Assembly: GCA_016876015.1 (NCBI GenBank)
Contig: VGOD01000003.1
Coordinates: 1-64,000 of the forward strand
Length of the DNA: 64,000 nt
Origin: Chloroflexota bacterium
Lineage (GTDB): Bacteria > Chloroflexota > Anaerolineae > CG2-30-64-16
Direction of reading: 5' to 3'
Shown: positions 21,343 to 29,518 of the stretch, piece by piece
Numbering within the stretch: the first letter of the stretch is position 1
Layout: the number at the start of each line of letters is the position of its first letter
Translations under genes and position numbers: made by a program
The notes under the pieces: generated by a model
Told to the model about the DNA's origin: nothing
The model's input: the letters and a program-made list of their open reading frames with translations, nothing else
Databases searched by the model: none

Positions 21343-21502
21343 AAATCAGCCACCGCTCTGGATTCGAGGCTGTGCACAGCCTCGAATCCAGCCCACCTGT
21401 TTTTTATGCGCCGTCCCACAGGGAGGCTTCGCACCCTGGCCTGCGTGGCGCAGCCAGGGCAGGCTGGCGCCGGCCGCGGCATGAGCAACTATCATGAGAA
21501 CT
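21335..21502. repeat. Dispersed intergenic element, copy B
   Basis: The element begins in the PHP stop region with TGTCGTGAAAATC and ends near GAGCAACTATCATGAGAAC, degenerate forms of the family's terminal word. It carries a perfect palindrome, a CCCTGGC...GCCAGGG hairpin and GGCGCCGGCCGCGGCATG. It fills the convergent spacer between the PHP and ceramidase-like genes. Confidence 0.75.
21358..21391. terminator. 34-base perfect palindrome downstream of the PHP gene
   Basis: The sequence is self-complementary over 34 bases, centred on GTGCAC. CCCACCTG and then six T residues follow, so in the plus direction it could act as a factor-independent terminator despite the gap before the T run. It lies inside repeat copy B; the other copies have imperfect versions of the same stem. 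Confidence 0.6.
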
Positions 21503-21511
21503 GCGCGCAGC

Positions 21512-22825
21512 CTATCCCCGCCCGATGAGGTCTAGGGTCGTGTCAACCAGCAGTTGGCCGGCTTCCGGCGCAAAGATGGCGTTCGATGCCTCGTAGCCGC
21601 CCGCGGCCGCGGCCGCTTCGGTGGTGATGTACCCTTGCAGCTCGCCGTTCGCCAGCGAAATGACATAGGCATCTCGCGCCCGCGCCTTCACGGCCAGCGC
21701 GTGCTCCACGAACACTTCGCCTGGCCAGCCGACGAGCGCCCAAGGGCCGATCTGCAACATCTGAACCTCGGCCGGAAGACAGGAGCGATAGACGGCCTCC
21801 AGTCTCCCCGCGACGGCCAGCCGGGCCAGCCGCACCGTCTCCTCCGCGCCGAACCAATCCACCTCTGCCAGCCGCACCTCCTGGCGGGGCGCGCCGCTGG
21901 CGCGCAATTGCGCCAGCTTCTGCGCCGCGCATTCCAGCCTGTGTTCGGCCTCCTCGACCGCTGCCAAGGTCCGTCGGGGCAGATCGAGGAAGGCACGTCG
22001 TGTGCCCATCTCCAATGAGGCGACGAAGCGGATCTGCTCTGCAGCGGCGGCCACCGCACGGCCAAGCGCCTCGCCCAGCCGCCGGGCCTCGGCCAGCGTG
22101 TTTCCGCGGATGACGTGCCGCGGGCTCTGGTTGCCGGCCGGGCCGGTGTGATGCAGGACCGGGCAGCCGTCGCCCAGGAAGTTCTCTTGCAGATAGCGCC
22201 GCGTCATGCCCGGAAAGTCGGCGCTCACTACCATAGAGTCTTCCCGCAGCACTGTCGGGTGCATCGAGCAGACGACCATGCAGGCGATGGGTTCTCGGTT
22301 GGCGGCCGACCTGACCATCAACACCGGCGTCTGCGGATCGGCCGGGCCGGCCGGGTCGCGCCGATTCGTGCCTACGGCCGAGCCGTCGGCCGCCGCCAGG
22401 CCGGCCTCGGCAGGCTCCGCCCGGCGGACCGCCTTGACCCCGGCAGCCACGATGCCATCCTCGAAGCGCTGCAGATAGGCGGCATCCACCTGCGGAACGG
22501 TCGGGTCCCCCGCCAGACTGATGGCATCCACCGTGGAGGGCCCTGAGTGGGTGTGGGTAGCCGAGACCAGAATGTTGGCCGCCGAAACCCCACTCGCCCG
22601 TTCGATCCGCCCACGCACGCGTTCTGCCGTCGCCTTGCCGACGAAGATGATGTCGTTGGCGATGAACAGGACAGGCGTCCGCCCATCGGAAAGATAGAGC
22701 GCCGAACTCAGCAGCCGATCGTGGACGGCCGTGCTGTAGCGATCTACATGCGGATAGCCGAACAGGTATTGAGGGTCATGGGGCGTGATGTCCTCGACAG
22801 CCGCCCCTGCAACCAAAGCTTTCAC
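21512..22825 (-). CDS. Neutral/alkaline ceramidase-type hydrolase
   Basis: This 437-residue protein resembles the N-terminal domain of neutral/alkaline non-lysosomal ceramidases. Features are an AAVEDITPHDP start, SATHTHSGPS (zinc ligands and active-site segment), CSMHPTVL and a final WPGEVFVEHAL segment. Family members cleave N-acyl bonds, but many short bacterial relatives near sugar genes have unknown substrates. There is no signal peptide, so it is probably cytoplasmic, unlike secreted ceramidases. The start is GTG 22825. It is the last gene of the minus-strand cluster, 52 bases after the NagB-like gene, which suggests the substrate is an N-acylated sugar or related compound (inference). 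Confidence 0.8.
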   Translation of the reverse strand: MKALVAGAAVEDITPHDPQYLFGYPHVDRYSTAVHDRLLSSALYLSDGRTPVLFIANDIIFVGKATAERVRGRIERASGVSAANILVSATHTHSGPSTVDAISLAGDPTVPQVDAAYLQRFEDGIVAAGVKAVRRAEPAEAGLAAADGSAVGTNRRDPAGPADPQTPVLMVRSAANREPIACMVVCSMHPTVLREDSMVVSADFPGMTRRYLQENFLGDGCPVLHHTGPAGNQSPRHVIRGNTLAEARRLGEALGRAVAAAAEQIRFVASLEMGTRRAFLDLPRRTLAAVEEAEHRLECAAQKLAQLRASGAPRQEVRLAEVDWFGAEETVRLARLAVAGRLEAVYRSCLPAEVQMLQIGPWALVGWPGEVFVEHALAVKARARDAYVISLANGELQGYITTEAAAAAGGYEASNAIFAPEAGQLLVDTTLDLIGRG

Positions 22826-22877
22826 GCCATTCCCGTCCTGACGAGACAGAGACCAATCTACCAGCTACCAACCATCC

Positions 22878-23813
22878 CTAATACCCCTTGTCCCAGTCTA
22901 TCTCGATATCCCGCGCGGCCGACTCGGAGATGTAGCAGTCGGTCGCGAGCAACTGATGGATGGAAGTGGGCAGCAGCGGCGTGACCGGGCCGTGCACCAC
23001 CAGCCGGGTCATCAGCCGCTGCCAGCTCGTCTGCGTGCCGTGCACGGTAATGCTGTGGATGTCCATGCGGTATCTCGCCGCGATTACCTCGGCCGGGCCG
23101 ATGGTGAACGCCTTCGGCGGTACCAGTGCGATGTCGCCGCTCATGCCGAAGCTGCCGTGAAGCGCGTTCTGGGCCAGGGTGAAAGGGCTCAGGGTCACGA
23201 TGCGCGGCCCCATCTGCATCCACTCCTTCAAGCTGGCGGCCTGAAACTCCGGCGCATCCGGCTCGATGAACGCCAGATGCCCAGTCCACCCCGGGCCGGT
23301 GTAGCATGCATCTGCCCCGCCCACGCCGGCGATCAGCTTGTCGTAGTCTCGCACGTTGGCGTTGGTCGGCCCGACGAACTGCGCTTCCGGCGGCCGCAAG
23401 TCCGGGTCTATTTGCGCATAGAAGTAGTGCTTCATGGCGTGGACGAAGCCCTGGGGCCACGTTTCGGGCGCGACCACGCCGTCCTCGTTGGCGTACTCAT
23501 CCATGGCAAACGCATACAGATGGCAACAGTTCACCCGGAACCGATTGATCAGCCGCGCGATGTGGCGATACACCGGACACGGGTTCGGCAGGATCAGGAC
23601 CACCTTCCGCCCTTCATCGGCTGCGGCCTTGATCCGATAGAACATATCTGTGACCCAGATGAACTCGATGTCGTCGTCCTTGACCACCCGGATCTTGAGA
23701 TCGGGATTCGGGTGCTTCTCGATCTGCTCCCGCCTGATCTTGCGACAGCGCTCCAGAGCCGCCATATCACGGAAGGGCACGTGATGGGACGGACTGTAGG
23801 TGAAGAGAGACAT
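22878..23813 (-). CDS. Glucosamine-6-phosphate deaminase-like protein (NagB family)
   Basis: This 311-residue protein has the NagB/6-phosphogluconolactonase fold. The MDEY segment matches the NagB LDEY motif and GPGWTGHLAFIEP matches GIGxDGHIAFNEP, which holds the ring-opening His. At 311 residues it is longer than NagB (about 240-270), with an N-terminal extension (residues 1-45) and a modified C-terminus. It probably isomerises and deaminates an amino sugar phosphate, though the exact substrate may differ. AGGAG precedes the ATG. It lies in the cluster 17 bases after a 49-residue ORF and downstream of the NagA-like gene. Confidence 0.82.
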   Translation of the reverse strand: MSLFTYSPSHHVPFRDMAALERCRKIRREQIEKHPNPDLKIRVVKDDDIEFIWVTDMFYRIKAAADEGRKVVLILPNPCPVYRHIARLINRFRVNCCHLYAFAMDEYANEDGVVAPETWPQGFVHAMKHYFYAQIDPDLRPPEAQFVGPTNANVRDYDKLIAGVGGADACYTGPGWTGHLAFIEPDAPEFQAASLKEWMQMGPRIVTLSPFTLAQNALHGSFGMSGDIALVPPKAFTIGPAEVIAARYRMDIHSITVHGTQTSWQRLMTRLVVHGPVTPLLPTSIHQLLATDCYISESAARDIEIDWDKGY

Positions 23814-23830
23814 TGCTTGCTCCTGGTGGG

Positions 23831-23980
23831 CTATGATTCGGGGTCGTGATTCACCAGTTGACCGCCGTAGATTGCTGCGTATTCGCTCGGAATCGTTGCC
23901 AGAAGCGTGGCATGCAACCGACGGAACGCCTCCGCTTCTTGCCGCATTGCGCGCTGGGCTTCAGAAAGGAGGGCCTTCAT
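23831..23980 (-). CDS. Small 49-residue protein between NagA-like and NagB-like genes
   Basis: This ORF is below the track's size limit. It begins MKALLSEAQRAMRQ and ends QLVNHDPES. It starts 7 bases after the NagA-like stop and ends 17 bases before the NagB-like start, so it neatly fills an otherwise empty 174 bp gap in a tight operon. It is predicted to be mostly helical, with a YAAIYGGQLVNHD segment that recalls small DUF5678-type proteins (weak resemblance). No good ribosome-binding site is visible, so translational coupling to the upstream gene would be needed. Confidence 0.45.
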   Translation of the reverse strand: MKALLSEAQRAMRQEAEAFRRLHATLLATIPSEYAAIYGGQLVNHDPES

Positions 23981-23987
23981 GCTGACG

Positions 23988-25142
23988 CTATGCCTGGTAG
24001 AGCACCTGGCCGGCAGCGATCGTGGTCGTCACGGCCAGATCACGAGTCACAACGATAACGTCGGCGTCCATGCCGGCCGCCAGGTAGCCCTTGCGGGGCA
24101 GCCCCAACACGCGCGCCGGCGTGCGCGAACAGAGGATGGAAGCCTCGACCAGCAACCGGCCGAAGCGCTGCACCGCGTTGTGCAGACACCGGATGGGCGT
24201 CAGCGCGCTGCCCGAGAGCGCGTCATCGGGCTTGCGCCGCACGCCGCGGTCGGCGGTCACCTCGACCTGGACGCCGGGATAGAGGCCATCGTAGACGCCA
24301 GGCGGGGCGCCGGCGCCCCTCACCCCATCGGTGACGAAGGCGATACGCTCGAGGCCCTTGCAGCGCAGGGTCTTCTCCACCAGCAGTGGATGAACGTGCA
24401 CGCCGTCCGGGATGATCTCGACCGTCAGCCGATCCTCCACCTGGATGTAATCGGTCAGTCCGGCCGGATAGACGCCTGGATCGGTCTGGGGCGGCGGGTC
24501 GAAGGTGTCGTAGAAATGCGTGACGAGCGAGAGACCGGCGTCCACAGCCTGCCGGGCTTGCGCGATGGTCGCCGCGCTGTGGGCCAGGCTGGTCACGATG
24601 CCGCGCTCCTGGCACCAGCGGATGAACGGCAGCACGCCGTCCAGCTCGGGCGACACGTCCCAAATGGGGATCATCCCCTCGGCGGCCCGGTAGAGCGCCG
24701 CGGTCGCTTCGGCGGTGATCTTCGTCAACGCGTTGGCCGCGCCCGCGCCGGTCTTGGCCAGATAGGTGATCTCGGGCCGGAAGCCGATCACGTTGGGGGC
24801 GAGCCGCAGACGATCGGTCTCCCGCAGGCCCCGCCGCATCGCCTCGACATTCTCTTCCCGCGCGCCGAGCAGCGTGGGCACGCAGCAGGTCGCGCCTGCG
24901 GCCGCCATCAGCCGGCTGTACTCGATCAGGCTGTCGTATTGCGCCATGACATGACGGAGGCCGTGGTTGTGGAGATCAATCAGACCCGGCAGGATGTAAC
25001 AGCCATCGGCCTCGATGACCCGCTCCCCCGGTTCCGGCGCCAGAGCCGGCGCGATGGCCGCGATCCGCCCGCCGACGATGCGCACGTCGCGGCCCTCTTC
25101 GAGGCGGTCGTCGTGCAGGACGATGCCGTTCCTAGTCAGCAC
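23988..25142 (-). CDS. N-acetylglucosamine-6-phosphate deacetylase-like amidohydrolase (NagA family)
   Basis: This 384-residue amidohydrolase has PGLIDLHNHG, a metal-ligand His in LAHSAAT, THFYDTF (NagA: HLFNAM), a substrate-binding IPDGVHVHP and the catalytic Asp in VTDGV. The canonical NagA Glu in EGPF is replaced in the segment around GFRPEITYLAK, so the substrate may not be simple GlcNAc-6-P. A phosphonate-type diphosphatase is a less likely alternative. The start is GTG 25142 with GGAGAGAA upstream. It lies 51 bases after the second YCEHC gene. Confidence 0.8.
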   Translation of the reverse strand: MLTRNGIVLHDDRLEEGRDVRIVGGRIAAIAPALAPEPGERVIEADGCYILPGLIDLHNHGLRHVMAQYDSLIEYSRLMAAAGATCCVPTLLGAREENVEAMRRGLRETDRLRLAPNVIGFRPEITYLAKTGAGAANALTKITAEATAALYRAAEGMIPIWDVSPELDGVLPFIRWCQERGIVTSLAHSAATIAQARQAVDAGLSLVTHFYDTFDPPPQTDPGVYPAGLTDYIQVEDRLTVEIIPDGVHVHPLLVEKTLRCKGLERIAFVTDGVRGAGAPPGVYDGLYPGVQVEVTADRGVRRKPDDALSGSALTPIRCLHNAVQRFGRLLVEASILCSRTPARVLGLPRKGYLAAGMDADVIVVTRDLAVTTTIAAGQVLYQA

Positions 25143-25193
25143 CTTATCGTTCTCTCCCGATCCATTCTGGCCTGCGCTGCGCCAGCCGCGCCT

Positions 25194-25742
25194 TCAATCC
25201 GCATCCGGCTCCGGCGTCGTGCTCTCGCTATGCACATAGCGATGATGCTCCGCCTGCCGCCAGTGGGGCAGGTTGCGCACGTCGTGCGGGCCGCGGTCGG
25301 CCGGCGGACCCGGCAAGCGGCTGGCCGGCCGGCGCATCTCCCAATAGCACTGCCCGGCGTGGTTGTGCTCGTGATCAATCACGAAGCCGGCGTCGTCCAT
25401 CATCGGCTTGACCCAGCCCATGCAATGCTCGCAGTAGTCGTGATAGGCGGCCAGACCGCGCTGGATCAAATCACCTTTGGAGGGACAGACGAACATATCA
25501 ATGCGGAAGTAGTCTTCCCCGCGGTCCAAGGTGTAGCCGGCCTCCTCCATCGCCAGCGTATGGCCCCAGTACTCCTCCATGCCGTCGAAGCCTTTGGCCT
25601 CGATGAGGCCGCGAGCATGGCGTTGCGAGTCACGCGAGATGGCGCGCAACCAGTAATCCTGCACGGCCGCCTCGCCGTGGTTGCGCCGCAGATACTCGAA
25701 GGTCCAATCGTAGTAGCCGATGAAATCCTGCACGCCGATCAT
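25194..25742 (-). CDS. YCEHC-motif protein 2, family uncertain
   Basis: This ~182-residue protein starts MIGVQDFIGYYDW. It shares its layout with the adjacent upstream gene: an N-terminal helical part ending in DYWLRAISRDS, EEYWG, a beta part with a CPS motif (FVCPSKGD), and DYCEHCMGW. The C-terminal ~40 residues are low-complexity and rich in His, Arg and Pro. The Cys arrangement recalls L-2-amino-thiazoline-4-carboxylic acid hydrolase-like proteins, a tentative resemblance. ATG 25742 overlaps the upstream stop as ATGA, so translation is coupled. The track's start at 25913 lies in the wrong frame inside the upstream gene. Confidence 0.7.
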   Translation of the reverse strand: MIGVQDFIGYYDWTFEYLRRNHGEAAVQDYWLRAISRDSQRHARGLIEAKGFDGMEEYWGHTLAMEEAGYTLDRGEDYFRIDMFVCPSKGDLIQRGLAAYHDYCEHCMGWVKPMMDDAGFVIDHEHNHAGQCYWEMRRPASRLPGPPADRGPHDVRNLPHWRQAEHHRYVHSESTTPEPDAD

Positions 25743-26164
25743 GCGTCGCCTCCATCTATGCTGAAGACCTGGCGACAGGCGCCGCCTCCGCCCACCAGCT
25801 CGAAGCGCATGCCCGCCTGGCGCGCGATGGCCGTGGAGATGTAGTGACAATGCTCGCAGTAATAGGGCGCGATCTCCCGTCCGCCATCTCGCAGCCAGCG
25901 GATGGCCGGGCAATCGCGCACATCAACCTCCACGCCTTGCTCCGTCAGGCGAACGCTCACGTCACCGGATGGCTCGTGGGCAAAGTAGTCGGCCCAATAG
26001 CGGCGCACCTCCGCCAGCCCTCCACTGCGGAAGCGCGCTGCGACATCGGCGTGGTATTCACGAGCCATCGCAGTCCAATAGTCAATCAGCGCCTCTTTGC
26101 CATAGGCATCGTGGATGAAGCGAAAGGTAGCGTTGATCGCAAAGTAGAAATCGCCTGCGGACAT
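25739..26164 (-). CDS. YCEHC-motif protein 1, family uncertain
   Basis: This ~141-residue protein is the first gene of the minus-strand amino-sugar-like cluster. An N-terminal helical part (YGKEALIDYWTAMARE, VRRYWADYF) is followed by DCPAIRWL and YYCEHCHYI. It is a diverged paralogue of the next gene. The paired Cys and His residues could bind metal or provide a nucleophile. ATG 26164 is chosen with GGGGG upstream; the track's start at 26356 reads through a dispersed inverted-repeat element. Function is unknown; a resemblance to ATC-hydrolase-like proteins is possible. Confidence 0.7.
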   Translation of the reverse strand: MSAGDFYFAINATFRFIHDAYGKEALIDYWTAMAREYHADVAARFRSGGLAEVRRYWADYFAHEPSGDVSVRLTEQGVEVDVRDCPAIRWLRDGGREIAPYYCEHCHYISTAIARQAGMRFELVGGGGACRQVFSIDGGDA

Positions 26165-26245
26165 GAAGACCCCCGCGAATACTTCGGAGTATGAGTTGAT
26201 GGCAAGAGGATAGCACAAATGCAGAAGTGCGTCAATAGACGAGTA

Positions 26246-26398
26246 GGTGATGACTACCCATAGGTCCGGCTGGTCACTGCGAGGAGCGTCTTTTGCGAGT
26301 GCGAAGCCTCCCTTTGGGACGAAGCAGTCTCCTTCGAGGGCGAGATTGCTTCGCACAAGACGCTCGCAATGACGCCCCGGAAGGTGTGGGTAATCACC
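26246..26398. repeat. MITE-like element with long terminal inverted repeats
   Basis: The ends GGTGATGACTACCCA and TGGGTAATCACC are inverted repeats, and the pairing continues inward through CCGG, GTCACTGCGAGGAGCGTCTT and AAGACGCTCGCAATGAC. Arms are about 55 bases with a short centre. It carries no ORF. CACTGCGAGGAGCG-type sequences are widespread in bacterial intergenic repeats. It sits between the YCEHC gene and the kinase promoter. Confidence 0.75.
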
Positions 26399-26411
26399 AG
26401 ACGAATAGGGT

Positions 26412-26439
26412 TTGACACGGCGGCAGAACGCAGTATACT
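26412..26439 (+). promoter_or_regulatory. Sigma-70-type promoter of the FGGY kinase gene
   Basis: TTGACA, a 16-base spacer and TATACT form a near-consensus promoter on the plus strand. It would give a leader of about 150 bases that contains a nested inverted repeat at 26487-26573. Confidence 0.7.
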
Positions 26440-26486
26440 CACTCCGACGCAGCCGTTCGCATCTCTGGATGATCGCTCTGGCCTAG

Positions 26487-26573
26487 AGCCTATCCGAATT
26501 GCTGCTGAGGCCGGTCTCCGACTGAGCCGGGCACGGTCAGAGACCGGCCCGAGCGGGGTTATCCGGATAGGTT
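26487..26573. repeat. Nested inverted repeat in the kinase leader
   Basis: The inner arms GGCCGGTCTC and GAGACCGGCC (26509-26549) lie inside outer arms CCTATCCG and CGGATAGG. It belongs to the GGTC-n-GACC hairpin family seen at 91-180 and 633-720. In the transcript it would fold just upstream of the kinase start. No known riboswitch consensus was recognised. Confidence 0.6.
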
Positions 26574-26596
26574 CATAATTGTGATCTGTTGATACC

Positions 26597-28123
26597 GTGA
26601 ACTACCAGACTATCACTCCCAACAGACAGCCCCTGGCGGCAGGGCGACCGGTCACAGATCGGCCGCTGCTCATCGGCGTTGACCTGGGCACGACCGGTTG
26701 CAGGGCCGCTGTCTATACCGACGATGGGACCGCGCTCGGCGAGAGTTACCTGGAATACGGCCTGATCACCCTGTCAGACGTGATGGTCGAGCAGGATCCC
26801 CTGGCCTGGTGGCAGTTGACGAAGCGCGCCATCGGCCTGGCGCTCGATGCCGCGGCCGCACGCCGAGAGATGGTGCGCGGGATCGCGGTGAGCTCCCAGG
26901 GCATCTCGTTCGTGCTGCTCGACGCCCAGGGGCGTCCCCTGGGCAACGCCATCAACTGGCTGGATGGCCGCGCGGTGGAAGAATGCCGGGAAATCCTCAA
27001 CCGCTTCCCGGCCGACGACCTGTTCCGAGCCGTCGGCAAACGGGCCGCGCCGTTCTACGTGCTCCCCAAGCTGCTCTGGCTCCGCAGACACCAGCCCGAG
27101 GTTTGGCGCCAGGCGCGCATGATGTTGATGGGCCACGATTACCTGGTCTACCAGCTCTGCGGCGAGTCCGTCACCGATCATTCGATGGCCGGAGGTACTC
27201 TGCTCTATGATCTGCAAAGGCTGGACTGGAGCCAGGAATTGCTCGCTGCGTTCGCCATCCCACGCAGCCTGCTGCCGACCGTGCACTGGTCCGGCGCGGC
27301 GGTCGGCGCGCTGCGACGAGCCGTCGCCGATGAGTTGGGACTGCCCGCCGATGTCGTGGTGGCGGTCGGCGGGCAGGACCAGAAGTGCGCGGCGCTCGGC
27401 GCGGGGCTCTCGGACCGCACAGCCACGGTTTCGCTGGGCACCGCGTCTGCCATCGTCCAGGTGATGGACCGGCCAGCCACGGACCCGGCCATGCGCATCC
27501 CCACCTTCACCTTCGTCCGGCCGGCGCGCTGGGTGTTAGAAGGCGTGGTCGCTACTGCGGCTGGCAGCCTGCGCTGGTATCGCGACACGCTGGCGGCCGG
27601 CGTCTCCTACAGCGCCCTGGACGAGGAAGCCGCGGCGATTCCACCTGGCAGCGACGGCGTGCTCTTCTGTCCGCACCTGGCCGGCGCGGGCAGCCCACAT
27701 TGGCTCAGCAGCGCGCACGGGGCGTTTCGCGGGCTGAGCCTGGCCACAACCCGTGGCCACCTGACGCGAGCGATCCTGGAAGGGGTCGCCTACCAAATCC
27801 GCGAGAACCTGGAGATCACCGAGGAGATCGGGGGACCGGTGGAGCAGGTGATCCTCTTCGGCGGCGGCGCGAAGAGCGCGCTGTGGCGGCAGATCATCGG
27901 CGACGTGTTGGGTCGGCCCGTGGCCTGGACCGCGACAGCCGAGACCGCCGCCCTGGCCGCGGCCATGCTGGCAGGGGTGGGCAGCGGCGTCTTTGCGTCG
28001 CTCGATGAGGCGTGCGGCCGGATGAGGCCGGCGATCCACCGGCAACCACCCACCATTCAGGCGGCCGCCTACGCCGCAACGTTCGCAACCTATTGTCAGA
28101 TCGAATCACAGATGCTGTCATGA
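26597..28123 (+). CDS. FGGY-family carbohydrate kinase (xylulokinase-like)
   Basis: This 508-residue sugar kinase has the ASKHA fold: phosphate-1 motif GVDLGTTGCRA at about residue 27, the substrate-binding NWLDGRA segment, GGQDQKCAALG, VSLGTASAI and the FGGG-KS-W adenosine motif. It phosphorylates a sugar or polyol with ATP. Xylulose is the closest guess by overall similarity, but FGGY specificity cannot be read by eye. It is divergent from the NagA/NagB-like cluster and shares its upstream region, so it may serve the same sugar pathway. The first 20 residues are outside the family core. Confidence 0.88.
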   Translation: MNYQTITPNRQPLAAGRPVTDRPLLIGVDLGTTGCRAAVYTDDGTALGESYLEYGLITLSDVMVEQDPLAWWQLTKRAIGLALDAAAARREMVRGIAVSSQGISFVLLDAQGRPLGNAINWLDGRAVEECREILNRFPADDLFRAVGKRAAPFYVLPKLLWLRRHQPEVWRQARMMLMGHDYLVYQLCGESVTDHSMAGGTLLYDLQRLDWSQELLAAFAIPRSLLPTVHWSGAAVGALRRAVADELGLPADVVVAVGGQDQKCAALGAGLSDRTATVSLGTASAIVQVMDRPATDPAMRIPTFTFVRPARWVLEGVVATAAGSLRWYRDTLAAGVSYSALDEEAAAIPPGSDGVLFCPHLAGAGSPHWLSSAHGAFRGLSLATTRGHLTRAILEGVAYQIRENLEITEEIGGPVEQVILFGGGAKSALWRQIIGDVLGRPVAWTATAETAALAAAMLAGVGSGVFASLDEACGRMRPAIHRQPPTIQAAAYAATFATYCQIESQMLS

Positions 28124-28130
28124 ACAACCG

Positions 28131-29471
28131 TCATGAAACCGGCCGGACGAAGGAGGGCTGTTTCGGAAAGAGCGCGTTGAGCAGCCCTGTGGCCTCGTCG
28201 CCGTCCACCCAACAATCGGCGAACGCGTACCGGAGCTCGTCCAGAGTCCGGTAGCCGAAGAGCAACTGCAGGAATGTCAGGCCGGGGAAGCCGGCGACGC
28301 CAGGCTCTTCGTGACTGGGCCGCCACGGCTCGACGGCCGCCAGCCGGCCGGCTTCGAATTGCAGCCGCACGCCGCTCCGGTAGAAGCTCAGCTTGAGCTC
28401 ACCCGCGTGGCCCGCCGCGGCCGAGCGCGCCAGCCGCTCGTCCAGAACCGCCGCGATGTGGCGCAGAAAGTCGGGCAGGTTCGGCACGCGCAGGTACCAG
28501 GCGTAGGACCGCCTGACCTGGGGCAGTTGGTTCTGCACTGCCTCGTACATGGAATGGACCGGGCCGAATGCGGCGCAGATCGCGTCGAACGCCGCGGCAT
28601 TGTGTTGCGCATAGCTCTCGCCCGCGGATTTCAGATAGCGCAGGATGCCCGGCGCCGCGGCCAGCCACGAGACGCCCGCTTGAAGCTCGCAGACGCGCAG
28701 CAGCAGACGCTTCCTCTGCAGCCTGGCTTCGTGGCCCAGATAGCCCACCGGCTCGCCGCTGGCCATCTGCACGATGCGCCATTCCAGCCGGGTGAGGTTC
28801 CGCTCGCTCTTGCCGAAGATCTCGTAGCGCCAGAGCGCCTCATCGCGCACGCACGCCACCAACAGCCGCCGGCTGGCCTCTTGCTCGGTCCGCATGATGA
28901 AGGGCAGATCAGCCTCATCCACTGGCCGGCAGGTGAACGCTTCCTGCACGCCCGCCTTGAGCGGCGTCACGTTCTGGACCGGGCCCTGCCGTCCCCCGTC
29001 CAGATCCATCGCCATCTCGTAGCCGAACTGGCGGTAGAAGAACGGGATGCCGGTGATGGCTTGCAGCTTGTGGCCGGCCGCCGCGCTCCACGCGTGCAGC
29101 ACCTCGAACTGGGCGCGCACCAGCCCCCGATGACGATACTCTGGCAGCGTCCCCACCAACTCGGGCCGGCCGACGCCGAACGGGATGCCGCCATAGGTCC
29201 AGGTTTGGGGAATCAGGTTTGAGACCGAGACGATCTGGCCCGCGGCCGTGTCTTCCACGATGGTGAAATCCTCCAACCGAAAGGTCGGATGGTTCTCTCG
29301 AAACAGATCGTAAGCCCAGGCGGCCTCGGTCTCTTCTGGCTCAGGCGAATCGGGATCGCGTTGGACGATCGCATTGAAGTGGGCCACGGCATCGGCGTCG
29401 GCCCGCGTCGCGCGACGCAGGATCAGCCCGCCGCCGAGGTCGCGGGGCGTGGAGGTTGAGGTTGAAGGCAT
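28131..29471 (-). CDS. GNAT-family N-acetyltransferase, Eis-like layout
   Basis: This 446-residue protein has an N-terminal GNAT domain with the acetyl-CoA loop PEYRHRGLVRAQFE, a central second acetyltransferase-like part, and a C-terminal SCP2-like region, as in Eis-type proteins. Substrate is unknown; Eis relatives acetylate amines, including aminoglycosides and protein lysines. ATG 29471 replaces the track's 29591 because family similarity begins right after it and the upstream 40 residues are unlike the rest. It converges with the FGGY kinase gene, 7 bases apart. Confidence 0.82.
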   Translation of the reverse strand: MPSTSTSTPRDLGGGLILRRATRADADAVAHFNAIVQRDPDSPEPEETEAAWAYDLFRENHPTFRLEDFTIVEDTAAGQIVSVSNLIPQTWTYGGIPFGVGRPELVGTLPEYRHRGLVRAQFEVLHAWSAAAGHKLQAITGIPFFYRQFGYEMAMDLDGGRQGPVQNVTPLKAGVQEAFTCRPVDEADLPFIMRTEQEASRRLLVACVRDEALWRYEIFGKSERNLTRLEWRIVQMASGEPVGYLGHEARLQRKRLLLRVCELQAGVSWLAAAPGILRYLKSAGESYAQHNAAAFDAICAAFGPVHSMYEAVQNQLPQVRRSYAWYLRVPNLPDFLRHIAAVLDERLARSAAAGHAGELKLSFYRSGVRLQFEAGRLAAVEPWRPSHEEPGVAGFPGLTFLQLLFGYRTLDELRYAFADCWVDGDEATGLLNALFPKQPSFVRPVS

Positions 29472-29518
29472 GTCTCTCGCTCGCGATGGGTATGACGGAT
29501 TTCTATGCACTGCCCTAC

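Noticed and set aside
23907-25844. 645-residue plus-strand ORF
   Set aside because: It spans antisense to several well-supported minus-strand genes (NagA-like and YCEHC proteins) and has a His/Arg-rich shadow composition.
21512-26164. Known riboswitch or glmS-type ribozyme in the amino-sugar-like cluster
   Set aside because: The spacers are short and occupied by repeats or the small ORF; no conserved riboswitch core was recognised.
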